DNA of 64,000 bases. Origin: Fluviicola sp. (lineage in GTDB: Bacteria; Bacteroidota; Bacteroidia; Flavobacteriales_D; Crocinitomicaceae). The notes under the pieces are model-generated. The model saw nothing but the letters and a program-made list of their open reading frames with translations. It was not told where the DNA came from and did no database searches. Positions 7,847 to 15,720 of this stretch are shown piece after piece; the stretch's first letter is position 1; every line of letters begins with the position of its first letter. The stretch spans positions 1 to 64,000 of the forward strand of contig NVXU02000023.1 of NCBI GenBank assembly GCA_002734065.2, read 5' to 3'. The position numbers were made by a program, and so were the translations under genes.

Positions 7847-8719
7847 CTACTTGTATCCCTTCAAAACAGATACTCCAGCACCAAAGACATTAGATTCTCC
7901 ATAAGGTGAACCTACACCGTCCCATTTTTCCCATTTCTTTAACTCGATATAAGCAGGGCTTTTCGCAATTTGCGAGGCCTCTAGCATAATCGCTTCCGCT
8001 TTAAATCGTGCAGATACAACCAAAGAAGAATCTCCTCTTGCTTTCTCAATTCTTGCATTTGCTAAGTATTCTTGCTCTTTTTGCGTTTCCTTAGCAGTAA
8101 GATTTTTTTGCTTTTGCGTTTCTTTGTTGACAATTTCTTGTGCAATACCCAATGGAAGATCTACATCCTTGATTTTAACATACTCAAGGTTAAGAAAGTT
8201 TTCATTCAGCGCTATTTTTAACTTGTCAGCCATTTCGACTTCTAAAACTCCTCTTTTAGTACTATAAACCTCTTCATAGGTGTATTTTCCAATAACATCT
8301 TTGATTGCTCCTTGTGCTTTGTCATCAATAATAACGATGTAATTTCTACCAACGTCTAAGTGTAGTTGAGCACTTTTTGTTCTTTGCACAGAGTAATTCA
8401 CGGCTACTTCAACCGTAATATCCGTACCATTTTTATCCATTACTGTAGATGTGTACGTTTTAGATTGTTGTAGAATACTGTAGGTAATCATTTCGTTCCA
8501 AGGAGCAATAAATTGCGTTCCTTCAGTATATGTTATACCGGTATCAACACCTTGACCATAAGGTCTGTAAATAAACCCTTCTTCACCAGGATCTACATCT
8601 TGCCATGACATTAAAAACATCACTACTAAAATCAATCCTAATACGCCGAAAACTACAATTTTCCCGATTTTTTTGGGGTCAATGTTAAAGTCTGGCATTT
8701 GTTGTCTAAAATCATTCAT
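7847..8719 (-). CDS. SPFH/Band 7 domain protein (prohibitin-like)
   Basis: 290-aa membrane protein of the SPFH superfamily. One transmembrane helix (about residues 19-41, VVFGVLGLILVVMFLMSW) is followed by the SPFH domain (DPGEEGFIYRPYGQGV, TEGTQFIAPWNEMITYSI, EVAVNYSV), then a charged coiled coil (about 190-245, NKETQKQKNLTAKETQKEQE). Members assemble into large rings at the membrane that corral proteases or lipids. The fold is closest to prohibitin among the family. Its start overlaps the end of the upstream 65-aa membrane protein by 8 bp, so the two are co-translated. No FtsH or NfeD partner is nearby; the small membrane protein may be the partner. Confidence 0.9.
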   Translation of the reverse strand: MNDFRQQMPDFNIDPKKIGKIVVFGVLGLILVVMFLMSWQDVDPGEEGFIYRPYGQGVDTGITYTEGTQFIAPWNEMITYSILQQSKTYTSTVMDKNGTDITVEVAVNYSVQRTKSAQLHLDVGRNYIVIIDDKAQGAIKDVIGKYTYEEVYSTKRGVLEVEMADKLKIALNENFLNLEYVKIKDVDLPLGIAQEIVNKETQKQKNLTAKETQKEQEYLANARIEKARGDSSLVVSARFKAEAIMLEASQIAKSPAYIELKKWEKWDGVGSPYGESNVFGAGVSVLKGYK

Positions 8720-8909
8720 TTTTTCTTTCTTTATTATGTTTAATTAAATTATCTACCACCAGGTAGGCTGTTCCAATCACCAATCCTATGGCCAACACTT
8801 TTATGAATGGAGGTCCTTTTAGTAAGTAACGAAAAGAGAGGAAAAAGACCGCTCCAATGATTACGATTCCAAAAAGGAGACGATACAAAAATTGTGTTTT
8901 CTTATTCAT
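8712..8909 (-). CDS. Small two-helix membrane protein
   Basis: 65-aa protein with two predicted transmembrane segments (about residues 9-27, LLFGIVIIGAVFFLSF, and 35-52, IKVLAIGLVIGTAYLVV), a short KGPP loop, and a basic C-terminal tail (KHNKERKNE). No family is recognised. The 8-bp overlap with the SPFH gene and the shared upstream region indicate one transcription unit, so it may be a subunit or regulator of the SPFH assembly. A -7-like TATCTTTA on the minus strand at 8928-8935 lies 18 nt before the ATG. Confidence 0.7.
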   Translation of the reverse strand: MNKKTQFLYRLLFGIVIIGAVFFLSFRYLLKGPPFIKVLAIGLVIGTAYLVVDNLIKHNKERKNE

Positions 8910-9078
8910 GGTAATTGTTTTCTCGCATAAAGATAATGCTAATTCTCAATTGATTGGAAAAAATAGGAAAAAGTGGCAGGAAATGATGATGAGCGGGGTG
9001 AAAGAGGTGAAAAAATATAAGCACGCTTGCTCTACGTCCAAATTCTACCTTCAATTCTACTTTCTAAAGCAAAAAAGG

Positions 9079-9876
9079 TTATTTTTCAATTTTCTCGTAT
9101 GAAGTGACAATTCCCTTTATCAGAGCTGAACTAAAGCCATTATGCTCCATTTCATTCAGTCCTGCAATTGTGCAGCCCTTTGGAGTAGTTACTTTATCAA
9201 TTTCAAATTCAGGATGCTCAGCTCGTTTAATCAATAATTCAGCAGCACCTTTGACAGTCTGTGTTACAATGTCACTAGCCGTTTTTGCGTCAAAGCCAAT
9301 TTGAATCCCTCCTTGCATCATTCCTCTAATGAACCTTAAAACATAGGCTATTCCACAAGCGCCAAGTACAGTTGCGGAGTCCATTAATCCTTCATCAATA
9401 ACAATCGTTTCTCCAATTGAAGTAAAGCATTGTTTTATAGAATCGATTGCTTCATTATTCGTTGTATTTGACGAAATACAAGTCATGGACATTCCAACAT
9501 CAGCAGCCGTATTCGGCATTGCTCTGAATACAGGTATCGGAGCTGTTACAATGCTTTGAATTTGGTCTAAAGAAATTCCTGTTGCTAAGGAAACTAAGAT
9601 GTGTTTCTGGGGAACAAAGAAAGTCTTTAGCTCTTTTAATACTTCTAATATATTATATGGTTTAAGGGCTACAATAATTATTTCTGATTCATTTATTGCA
9701 CTAGCATTGTCATCGCTAAGTTTAATTCCTTTTTCCTCTAGGTGTTTTAAGTCTTTAATATCTCTCCTTGTAACAATAATATTTGAAGGCAGAATAGTTT
9801 GGTCATCTAATAATCCGTTCAAAATTGATAATCCTAAATTACCACATCCAATAATTGCTATTTTTTTATCTTTCAT
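9079..9876 (-). CDS. proC: Pyrroline-5-carboxylate reductase
   Basis: Last step of proline biosynthesis: NAD(P)H reduction of pyrroline-5-carboxylate to proline, in the cytoplasm. At 265 aa it has the usual length. The N-terminal Rossmann fold starts at residue 5 with IAIIGCGNLGLSILNGLL (dinucleotide loop GxGxxG). A second signature is VALKPYN (about 71-77). The C-terminal dimerisation domain holds the family stretch ALIKRAEHPEF...KVTTPKGCTIAGLNEMEHNGF, where TPKGCTIAGL is close to the classic TSPGGTT substrate motif. The ATG is preceded by a short AT-rich leader and, 26 nt upstream, a perfect inverted repeat that could be an operator. It stands alone on this strand. Confidence 0.95.
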   Translation of the reverse strand: MKDKKIAIIGCGNLGLSILNGLLDDQTILPSNIIVTRRDIKDLKHLEEKGIKLSDDNASAINESEIIIVALKPYNILEVLKELKTFFVPQKHILVSLATGISLDQIQSIVTAPIPVFRAMPNTAADVGMSMTCISSNTTNNEAIDSIKQCFTSIGETIVIDEGLMDSATVLGACGIAYVLRFIRGMMQGGIQIGFDAKTASDIVTQTVKGAAELLIKRAEHPEFEIDKVTTPKGCTIAGLNEMEHNGFSSALIKGIVTSYEKIEK

Positions 9877-9902
9877 CTTTTTGTTAATCTACTTGGCATT
9901 GA

Positions 9903-9919
9903 CCTATAGTCAGTATAGG
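9903..9919. promoter_or_regulatory. Possible operator upstream of proC
   Basis: Perfect 6-bp inverted repeat CCTATA/TATAGG with a 5-bp spacer, 26 bp upstream of the proC ATG. Size and position suit a dimeric repressor or activator. No factor is known. Confidence 0.3.
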
Positions 9920-10146
9920 GAGTAAAAGTAATGAACTTTCGGCTAAAGATTCAATCAAAACTATTTATTTTGTTTTAGGTGTTTTCAAATTGAACAATAT
10001 TTTCAAGGTTAGATTTATTTCAATTTCCAGCCGTTCAGCGTGCGCCTTCAAATTTGCTTTTTAACGCAAAAAATCGGGTGTTTTGGTGGTCTTCGAACCT
10101 TTGGAAAGCATCAAAAAAAATAATTTTTTATCCTCCTCATTTTTCC

Positions 10147-10154
10147 TATCTTTG
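10147..10154 (+). promoter_or_regulatory. -7 element of the metzincin gene
   Basis: TATCTTTG, perfect TAnnTTTG, 51 nt before the ATG at 10206. It falls inside the longer open frame that begins at 10083, which rules out that upstream start. Confidence 0.5.
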
Positions 10155-10205
10155 GAACTGAAATGGCCGCATGGAAGCTGTTTTAAAACGAACTCAGTCT
10201 ATTTT

Positions 10206-12389
10206 ATGAAGCTTATTACTACTTTTTCTTTTCTTTTAATTTTTGGCGTATTCAATTCTCAGTCCCAAACTACGGCGCTATTTAACGCTGAAAAAATAGA
10301 CATTGAAGATACGTTTTTAGCAAACAGTTTAAATGAATTGATAAACGCCTATGAAGTTTTTGAAGTCCCAACGAAGGCCATTTTCGAAGGTTTGAAATCC
10401 AATAATTATCAATTCACACTGAATTTAGGAAGCAGTTATAGTTTTGATTTCAACCTTTCTCCAAATAGTATTGTTGCGCCAAATTATTTGTTGCGAACAC
10501 AATCGTCTAAATCTTCAATAAAACCAATTACATCTACTTATAATGGTTCAATAAACAGTCTTTTACCGAGTAATTTGAGACTTTCAATAAGAGCGAATCA
10601 TTTCTCTGGAGTCATTATTGAGGGAGAAAATAATTACTGCTTTGAAGCTCTTAGCAACTACATAGCAGGAGAAAATAGCAACAAAATTATTGTCTATCAA
10701 TTAAAAGATATCAATGCGAATGTCAGTCCGACTTGCGGAGAAGTAAAACCTAGTTCATTTTTAGAAAAGATGAAATCCATCCAAGAAAAAGAAGTAGAAC
10801 CTGATAAAAACCTAACTAATTGTTCAATAATCGAGATTGCCGTTGCTGCAGACAATAGTATGTTGACGAAATTCGGAGGCGATACCAGTTTAGTGCAAAC
10901 AGAAATTATTGACATGTTGAACTTGGCAGAATTATTTTATTCTCCCGCTCCACTTGAAATAAATTACCGATTGGTGGAAACATACATTACAGCTCCTGAT
11001 GAAATAACCTTGGATTCAGAGACAGATGGCAATGTAATTCTCTCTGATTTCAGAAATTTTGGGAATTCAAGCGGATTCAGTAACCCTTTTGGAGTTGCCA
11101 CCATGTGGACAAATCGAGATTTTGAATTTGGCGGAAGTTTTGGAACGGCAGGTCTCGCCTACATAAATGCTGTTTGTGGCTTTTCTAGATACAACATCAT
11201 TGAGCACCTTATCCCAAGTTTAACACAAGCACACCTGAGTATTTTATATGCTCATGAGTTAGGACATAATTGGAGTGCTGCACACACGGCAACCAACACA
11301 ATAAACATCATGTCTCCTACTGTAAATGCGACCAACACGACATGGAGTGCAGCAAGTATTACTTCCATAACGAATAAAAAAGCGACTGCATCTTGCCTTT
11401 TTCCGTGTGATATTCCCTTTTCTCATTTTTCTGCAGGTAACACCTTGATTTGCGAAGGACTTTCTGTTGCTTTCACTGACACGAGTCATGGAAATCCGAC
11501 TTCATTTCAATGGACGTTCCCTGGAGGAAGTCCAAGTTCATCAACTCTTCAGAATCCATCAATTCAATACAATACTGCTGGTACTTTTGATGTTAAATTG
11601 GTTATTTCCAATGCTCAAGGAACTGATTCTGTGACCACTTCTAGCTACATCACTGTGGTCAGTAATTCGTTGATACAGCCCACCGTTTCAGTCACAGGAA
11701 GCATCCCTTTTTGTATAGGAGACAGTGTCATTCTAGGTTCCAGTCCAGCAGGCAACTATTTGTGGTCGAATTCTAGCACAACTCAAGACATTGATGTATT
11801 CACGACGGGCAATTATTTCGTGCAAATTAGTGATGCTGCTGGTTGCACAATGAACTCAGACACCACCGTTGTAACTGTGAATTCTTTGCCCATCGTTTCC
11901 GTTGTTTTATCCCCAGATGCTGTCTGTTTGGCGTTGACTCCATTTACATTGACTGGTGGAATACCAACGGGAGGTATTTATTCTGGAAACGGAGTGTTTG
12001 GTGCTTCTTTTGACCCAAGTTCTGCTGGAATCGGTGCTCATCAAATTAATTATACATTCACCGATCTTAACTCATGTACCAATTCTGACTCAACAACCAT
12101 GACCGTTGAGTCGTGCGCAGGGGTTGCAACGATTAAAAATGAACTGGACCTTTTGGCCTATCCGAATCCATTCTTAGAGGAGATAATTATTGTTTTTCCG
12201 AAGAATGGTGACGATGTACGTTTTATTCTCACCAATGTACTGGGACAAGAAGTTGCCAAAATTGAGCATCTAAAAGTAATTGCCAACGAAAAAACAAGCT
12301 TCGTTCTACCGGCACTTTCAAAAGGCACTTACTTCTTAATTGTACAAGACAAGGATGCAGTTTTTATTGAGAAAATGCTGAAAAAATAA
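10206..12389 (+). CDS. T9SS-exported reprolysin-like metalloprotease
   Basis: 727-aa secreted zinc protease. The signal peptide (MKLITTFSFLLIFGVFNSQSQ) is followed by a ~200-residue propeptide-like region. The metzincin catalytic domain carries AHELGHNWSAAH near residue 350 and the Met-turn NIMSPTV about 18 residues later. In the zinc motif HExxHxxGxxH the glycine is replaced by serine. After it come a PKD domain (about 405-490; TSFQWTFPGGSP), Ig-like repeats with paired cysteines, and a type IX secretion sorting domain (about 650-727) with the typical AYPNPF motif and GTYFLIV near the end. The product is therefore expected to cross the outer membrane by T9SS. The ATG at 10206 is chosen because the signal peptide starts there and the promoter lies inside the longer frame. 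Repeat family 2 follows the stop. Confidence 0.92.
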   Translation: MKLITTFSFLLIFGVFNSQSQTTALFNAEKIDIEDTFLANSLNELINAYEVFEVPTKAIFEGLKSNNYQFTLNLGSSYSFDFNLSPNSIVAPNYLLRTQSSKSSIKPITSTYNGSINSLLPSNLRLSIRANHFSGVIIEGENNYCFEALSNYIAGENSNKIIVYQLKDINANVSPTCGEVKPSSFLEKMKSIQEKEVEPDKNLTNCSIIEIAVAADNSMLTKFGGDTSLVQTEIIDMLNLAELFYSPAPLEINYRLVETYITAPDEITLDSETDGNVILSDFRNFGNSSGFSNPFGVATMWTNRDFEFGGSFGTAGLAYINAVCGFSRYNIIEHLIPSLTQAHLSILYAHELGHNWSAAHTATNTINIMSPTVNATNTTWSAASITSITNKKATASCLFPCDIPFSHFSAGNTLICEGLSVAFTDTSHGNPTSFQWTFPGGSPSSSTLQNPSIQYNTAGTFDVKLVISNAQGTDSVTTSSYITVVSNSLIQPTVSVTGSIPFCIGDSVILGSSPAGNYLWSNSSTTQDIDVFTTGNYFVQISDAAGCTMNSDTTVVTVNSLPIVSVVLSPDAVCLALTPFTLTGGIPTGGIYSGNGVFGASFDPSSAGIGAHQINYTFTDLNSCTNSDSTTMTVESCAGVATIKNELDLLAYPNPFLEEIIIVFPKNGDDVRFILTNVLGQEVAKIEHLKVIANEKTSFVLPALSKGTYFLIVQDKDAVFIEKMLKK

Positions 12390-12478
12390 GTAGAGAATAG
12401 CAGTTTTACAAATAGTTTTTTGCTTTAAAGCGTCTGAATTAAGAGAAAAACATCGCTGCGTTGTTTTTGCTGAAATAA

Positions 12479-12614
12479 GCCATTTTTCGCAAAATTCAAC
12501 CGAATTCGGTTGAATTTTGCGAAAAATCGAGTGTTTTGTTGTTTTTTTGAGGTTGGGAGGTGGGTGAAATTGTACAAGCACGGTACGCGAAAAATTCACG
12601 CACTAGCTTTGGAA
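12479..12614. repeat. Palindromic intergenic repeat, family 2, copy A
   Basis: A 136-bp element between two convergent genes. It opens with a perfect 46-bp palindrome (12482-12527; half-site ATTTTTCGCAAAATTCAACC, centre GAATTC), then GAGTGTTTTGTTGTTTTTTT, a G-rich stretch, and a tail containing GTACAAGCACGG and GCGAAAAATTCACGCACTAG. Copy B is at 15045-15171, same orientation, lacking the central 10 bp of the palindrome. It is not coding. The palindrome can form a very stable hairpin on either strand and may serve as a bidirectional terminator. Confidence 0.9.
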
Positions 12615-12655
12615 AGTGCTTTATTAAAGTTAATATGAGAGGTATTATAGGTGTT

Positions 12656-13411
12656 TTAATCTCGCCGATATTCGATCAACCAATATTCATTTACACCATG
12701 AGTTAAAATATTAATCTCTTTTTTTACAGGAATTTTATTCTTGTTGAAATGAGTTATCTCGGTACTTCCGTCATCTTCCCATCCAGGTGTTTCATATATA
12801 TCGGTTTGTGTGTGGAGGGAATCGTTGTAAATGCTTCGGAACTGTTCAGAGGGAATTTCGTCGGGAGACTTTAGATAATGCTTACTTAGTACTTGACGAT
12901 TTTGTTTATCGTAAACCCTAATCGAATATGTTGTGTCCCCTTTATTCCAAATAGTCAAAACAGTGTCTTCTCTACCAAAAGAGTTGTGGTTGAATTCTTT
13001 TCTATACTCACAACCAAATATGCATTCACTTTTTGTCATGAGTTTGTTTTGATATGTAGTCTTATAAATCGTGGAAGTATCAGTTCCAACAATTATATAA
13101 GACCTAAAGTTTGTGGTGTCATGGATATAATAGTATCGCGAGGTGTCGGTGCCGATTACACTTTCATGTATGTAATCGTTCGTATTTCCAATATTGTAAT
13201 CTATATTATACATGGAATCAGGATTCCCTAATGGAAAGATTTTCTCATAAACGTTTTCTCCTTCATCATTATATACTTCTGTACTGAAATATCTGTCCAT
13301 AACTGAAGAGCTGTCTTTTGACTTGTAATAGGTACAATATCCGTGAACCGTGGTTTGCGCGACAGTTATGTTTCCGATTAGGGAGATAAAAGCGATAAGT
13401 AGTACCTTCAT
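12656..13411 (-). CDS. Exported protein of unknown function
   Basis: 251 aa with a clear signal peptide (MKVLLIAFISLIGNITVAQ, cut after VAQ). The mature part is rich in Tyr, Asp, Ser and Thr (for example NPDSMYNIDYNIGNTNDYIH and GTDTSRYYYIHDTTNF), and short strands of the type KTTYQNKLMTKSE suggest an extracellular beta-rich protein of the kind that tracks text-like YD repeats. One Cys pair (CIFGC) is present. No family is recognised and no sorting tail or lipobox is seen. Flanking sequence is repeat-rich on both sides, so it may be a recent arrival. A 9-bp inverted repeat with a third half-site lies just upstream (13428-13474). Confidence 0.7.
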   Translation of the reverse strand: MKVLLIAFISLIGNITVAQTTVHGYCTYYKSKDSSSVMDRYFSTEVYNDEGENVYEKIFPLGNPDSMYNIDYNIGNTNDYIHESVIGTDTSRYYYIHDTTNFRSYIIVGTDTSTIYKTTYQNKLMTKSECIFGCEYRKEFNHNSFGREDTVLTIWNKGDTTYSIRVYDKQNRQVLSKHYLKSPDEIPSEQFRSIYNDSLHTQTDIYETPGWEDDGSTEITHFNKNKIPVKKEINILTHGVNEYWLIEYRRD

Positions 13412-13427
13412 TGTATTTTGTACTTCA

Positions 13428-13474
13428 TTAACTATAACAAATCACTATAGTTAAAAATCGTTTAATTAACTATA
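13428..13474. promoter_or_regulatory. Three half-sites TTAACTATA
   Basis: TTAACTATA at 13428-13436 and its complement TATAGTTAA at 13446-13454 form a perfect inverted repeat with a 9-bp spacer; a third TTAACTATA lies at 13466-13474. This arrangement, 16 bp upstream of the ATG of the 12656-13411 gene, suits a DNA-binding dimer. Confidence 0.35.
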
Positions 13475-13515
13475 CCTATCTATCATATTCCCCTTAAAAG
13501 TACACTTTTTACACC

Positions 13516-13593
13516 AAAAAAAGAATTTCTCTCTCTCAAAATCGTTTCCAACATTTAATTATCTTTGCCATATTTTTTTAAGGGGAAAAGGAT
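13516..13593 (+). repeat. Promoter-bearing repeat, copy 1 (orphan)
   Basis: First of three related tracts (others at 14934-15040 and 15721-15807). It contains AAGAATTTCTCTCTCTC, then CAAAATCGTTTCCAACATTT and a perfect -7 element TATCTTTG at 13560-13567. No ORF follows on the plus strand: transcription from here would run antisense into cbpM. Downstream, TTTTTTTAAGGGGAAAAG is shared with copy 2. Confidence 0.75.
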
Positions 13594-13666
13594 TGTTTTT
13601 CGGAGAGAATTAACAAAGGACTTTAAGGTGTTTCAATCTCTACCTTCAATGACTATTAATATTTCG

Positions 13667-13963
13667 TTAATCATTTTCATAAATTCTCAACCTATTTTGA
13701 GTGTCAATTAATTTCTCCTGCAATTCATCTACCTTTTGAAGCAAATTAAAGACCACATCAATTCCTTGTATATTTACTTCTAAATCATGATACATTCGTA
13801 TCATTTTTTCTAAATCACTAAGGTTCTCTTGGTGAATACATTGCTTTTCTGCTATGGTAATAATTTCAATTAAACCAACTTCCTTTAATTCATTAAAAAA
13901 AGTAATTTCAACATCATAAGTTGTGCAAAGCTGGTGAATAGAGATATACTTTTGTACTTCCAT
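13667..13963 (-). CDS. cbpM: Chaperone modulator CbpM
   Basis: 98-aa partner of the co-chaperone CbpA. In E. coli CbpM binds the J domain of CbpA and blocks its action with DnaK. The sequence shows the MerR-like helical N-terminus (YISIHQLCTTYDVEITFFNELKEVGLIE) and the helical C-terminus typical of the family (LEKMIRMYHDLEVNIQGIDVVFNLL...EKLIDTQNRLRIYE). It lies 2 bp downstream of cbpA in the same operon, as in other bacteria, which supports the call. Confidence 0.9.
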   Translation of the reverse strand: MEVQKYISIHQLCTTYDVEITFFNELKEVGLIEIITIAEKQCIHQENLSDLEKMIRMYHDLEVNIQGIDVVFNLLQKVDELQEKLIDTQNRLRIYEND

Positions 13964-13965
13964 AA

Positions 13966-14853
13966 TTATCTTAGTTTAGCTAACTCTTCAACTAATTCTT
14001 TTTCTTTAGCTGTTAAATTGGTTGGTATTTTAATTTGATAGGTAATGTATAAATCCCCAAATTGTCCTTCTTTTTTGTAAACAGGAAAACCTTTCCCTTT
14101 CAACTTAATCTTGGTTCCATTTTTGGTTTCTGGTTTTACTTTTAGTTTTGCTTTTCCATTAAAAATTTCTATGGTAATATCTCCACCCAACAAGGCTTTG
14201 TATAAATCTAAATCAACTGTAGCATATAAATTATTCTTATCTCTTTTAAATTTAGTATGATTAGCTATAGAAAATTTAATGTGTAAATCTCCCTTAGGAC
14301 CACCATTAATTCCAGCACCTCCATGCCCTTTAATTTTAATAATTTGTCCGTTTTTAACTCCTGCAGGAATGGTTAAGCGAATATTTTTTCCGTTAACGGT
14401 TAATGTTTGTTTATGGGTTTTGTAAACGTCTTTTAAATTTAAGTGAAGTTCTGCATTATAATCTTGCCCTTTAAATTTAACACTTCCGCCTCTAGCTCTT
14501 CCTCCCGATCCGCCACCAAACATAGATTCAAAAAAGTCGGAGTAATCATTTTCTGAAAACCCTCTGCCAGCACCTTGATAATGCTGCTGCTGACTTTGTT
14601 GTTGCTGTTGTTTTTCAAACTCTTCAGCGTGTTTCCAATCCTTACCATACTTATCGTTTTTCTTGCGATTTTCAGCATCGCTTAATACTTCATTGGCTTC
14701 ATTAATTTCTTGAAATTTTTTCTTGGCGGCTTCATTGTTTGGGTTTACATCAGGATGAAATTTACGCGCCAATTTCCGGTAAGCTGTTTTAATTTCTTTG
14801 TCAGTTGCTGTTTTTGCAACACCTAAAATTTTATAATAATCTATAAATGCCAT
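13966..14853 (-). CDS. cbpA: Curved-DNA-binding / DnaJ-class co-chaperone CbpA
   Basis: 295-aa type II Hsp40 that stimulates DnaK and, in E. coli, binds curved DNA in stationary phase. The J domain (about residues 4-70) has the HPD tripeptide in KLARKFHPDVNPNN. A Gln-rich, then Gly/Arg-rich linker follows (QQQQSQQQHYQGAG; MFGGGSGGRARGG). The two C-terminal substrate-binding barrels run from about 125 to 285 (LTIPAGVKNGQIIKIKGHGG, GDLHIKFSI, LKVKPETKNGTKIKLKGKG, GDLYITYQIKIP). The zinc-finger domain of true DnaJ is absent, as expected for CbpA. It is the first gene of the cbpA-cbpM unit; the region upstream is full of repeats. Confidence 0.93.
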   Translation of the reverse strand: MAFIDYYKILGVAKTATDKEIKTAYRKLARKFHPDVNPNNEAAKKKFQEINEANEVLSDAENRKKNDKYGKDWKHAEEFEKQQQQQSQQQHYQGAGRGFSENDYSDFFESMFGGGSGGRARGGSVKFKGQDYNAELHLNLKDVYKTHKQTLTVNGKNIRLTIPAGVKNGQIIKIKGHGGAGINGGPKGDLHIKFSIANHTKFKRDKNNLYATVDLDLYKALLGGDITIEIFNGKAKLKVKPETKNGTKIKLKGKGFPVYKKEGQFGDLYITYQIKIPTNLTAKEKELVEELAKLR

Positions 14854-14933
14854 TTATGCTTTGTAAATAAATTTCATATCGGGTAATTCTGAGTAAAACA
14901 ATCCCAATTGCGATTATCCTCCTATGTTTTTAT

Positions 14934-15040
14934 TTCAAATATAGTAAATCTAAGTGTGTTTTTAAGTAAAAAAGAATTTCTCTTTTTCGCAAAATCACTT
15001 CCAATTAGTTAATCATATTTGCTATTCTTTTTTAAGGTGA
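14934..15040 (+). repeat. Promoter-bearing repeat, copy 2 (degenerate)
   Basis: Shares TTCAAATATAGTAAATCTAA and GTGTGTTTTTA with copy 3 (15721-15807), then AAGAATTTCTCT and CAAAATCACTTCCAA. The -7 element has decayed to CATATTTG at 15014-15021. The tail TTTTTTAAGGTGAAAGAG is shared with copy 1. It runs directly into family-2 copy B. Confidence 0.75.
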
Positions 15041-15044
15041 AAGA

Positions 15045-15171
15045 GCCATTTTTCGCAAAATTCAATTGAATTTTGCGAAAAATCGAGTGTTTTGTTGTTT
15101 TTTTAGGGTTGGGAAGTTGGTAAAATTGTACAAGCACGGTCCGCGAAAAATTCACGCACTAGCTTTGGGAA
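15045..15171. repeat. Palindromic intergenic repeat, family 2, copy B
   Basis: Second copy of the 12479-12614 element, same orientation. The palindrome is a perfect 36 bp (15048-15083; half-site ATTTTTCGCAAAATTCAA) and lacks the central CCGAATTCGG of copy A, so a length change at the exact centre kept the symmetry. The tail with GTACAAGCACGG and GCGAAAAATTCACGCACTAG is conserved. Confidence 0.9.
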
Positions 15172-15185
15172 GATAAAGATAAAAT

Positions 15186-15599
15186 TTAATTAATTTTATA
15201 ATAGGTCTGATTGCTTCCATTATTCACTTTGACTCTGAGAAGTCCGCGTACATAGATTAAATCATTACTACAAAAGGACGGAGGGTTTGGGTTTTGAATG
15301 TAGCCCAAAGTATCTATTACTTCAATAATAGTAAACACATAATTACCATCAACATAAAGGTCATCATCATTAGTTTTAACTTTCCCTTCAGAGGTTTCAC
15401 CCACTCCTGAATTAGAATCGTATGAATCGAATTTACCCTTTCCGTTTGTGTTTACCGTCAATTTTTTGAAGTTATTCCCAATGACACACCAGTTAACCCA
15501 AGACCATTCCCCCACTATATTTGGATATGTTTTTACTACACTTTTTTTACATGATGATAATATTAACAGTAGCAAAATCAAGGTTGTCGCTGTTTTCAT
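15186..15599 (-). CDS. Small lipoprotein of unknown function
   Basis: About 137 aa from the ATG at 15597-15599; ATGs 7 and 10 codons further upstream are possible but would lengthen the signal. The start MKTATTLILLLLILSSCKKS is a lipoprotein signal with lipobox LSSC, so the mature protein is lipid-anchored at Cys 17. The mature region has GEWSWVNW near its start and short beta strands (NFKKLTVNTNGKGKF, LLRVKVNNGSN) like small lipocalin-type proteins of Bacteroidota, but the match is only by feel. It stands alone between repeat elements. Confidence 0.7.
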   Translation of the reverse strand: MKTATTLILLLLILSSCKKSVVKTYPNIVGEWSWVNWCVIGNNFKKLTVNTNGKGKFDSYDSNSGVGETSEGKVKTNDDDLYVDGNYVFTIIEVIDTLGYIQNPNPPSFCSNDLIYVRGLLRVKVNNGSNQTYYKIN

Positions 15600-15720
15600 G
15601 TCCATTTCTTTTTTTATCATGAATGCCAAATTAAAAAATTGACGTGTTTACTGAATGTTCTCGCCTATAATTAAACACGAAACGCCTTATTTGTAATATA
15701 CAGCGTTTTGTACTTCCATG

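Larger units (their letters stand above)
9877..10205. other. Intergenic region between proC and the metzincin gene
   Basis: No gene is seen in these 329 bp between divergent genes. Three things are visible: the inverted repeat CCTATA-gtcag-TATAGG at 9903-9919 near proC; a stretch at 10066-10090 (GCAAAAAATCGGGTGTTTTG) that resembles part of repeat family 2; and a perfect -7 element TATCTTTG at 10147-10154 for the metzincin gene. Confidence 0.6.
14854..15185. other. Repeat-filled intergenic region
   Basis: 332 bp without a gene. It is almost entirely made of two elements reported separately: the second promoter-bearing repeat (14934-15040) and copy B of repeat family 2 (15045-15171). The cbpA promoter must lie in the first 80 bp, but no convincing -7 box was found there on the minus strand. 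Confidence 0.7.

Noticed and set aside
8910-9078. Possible small gene between the SPFH unit and proC
   Set aside because: An 81-codon plus-strand frame exists (8857-9102) but it is Lys/Phe-rich, overlaps both neighbours antisense and has no promoter.
10083-10205. Upstream extension of the T9SS metzincin frame
   Set aside because: It contains a perfect -7 element and repeat-like sequence, and the signal peptide starts at 10206.
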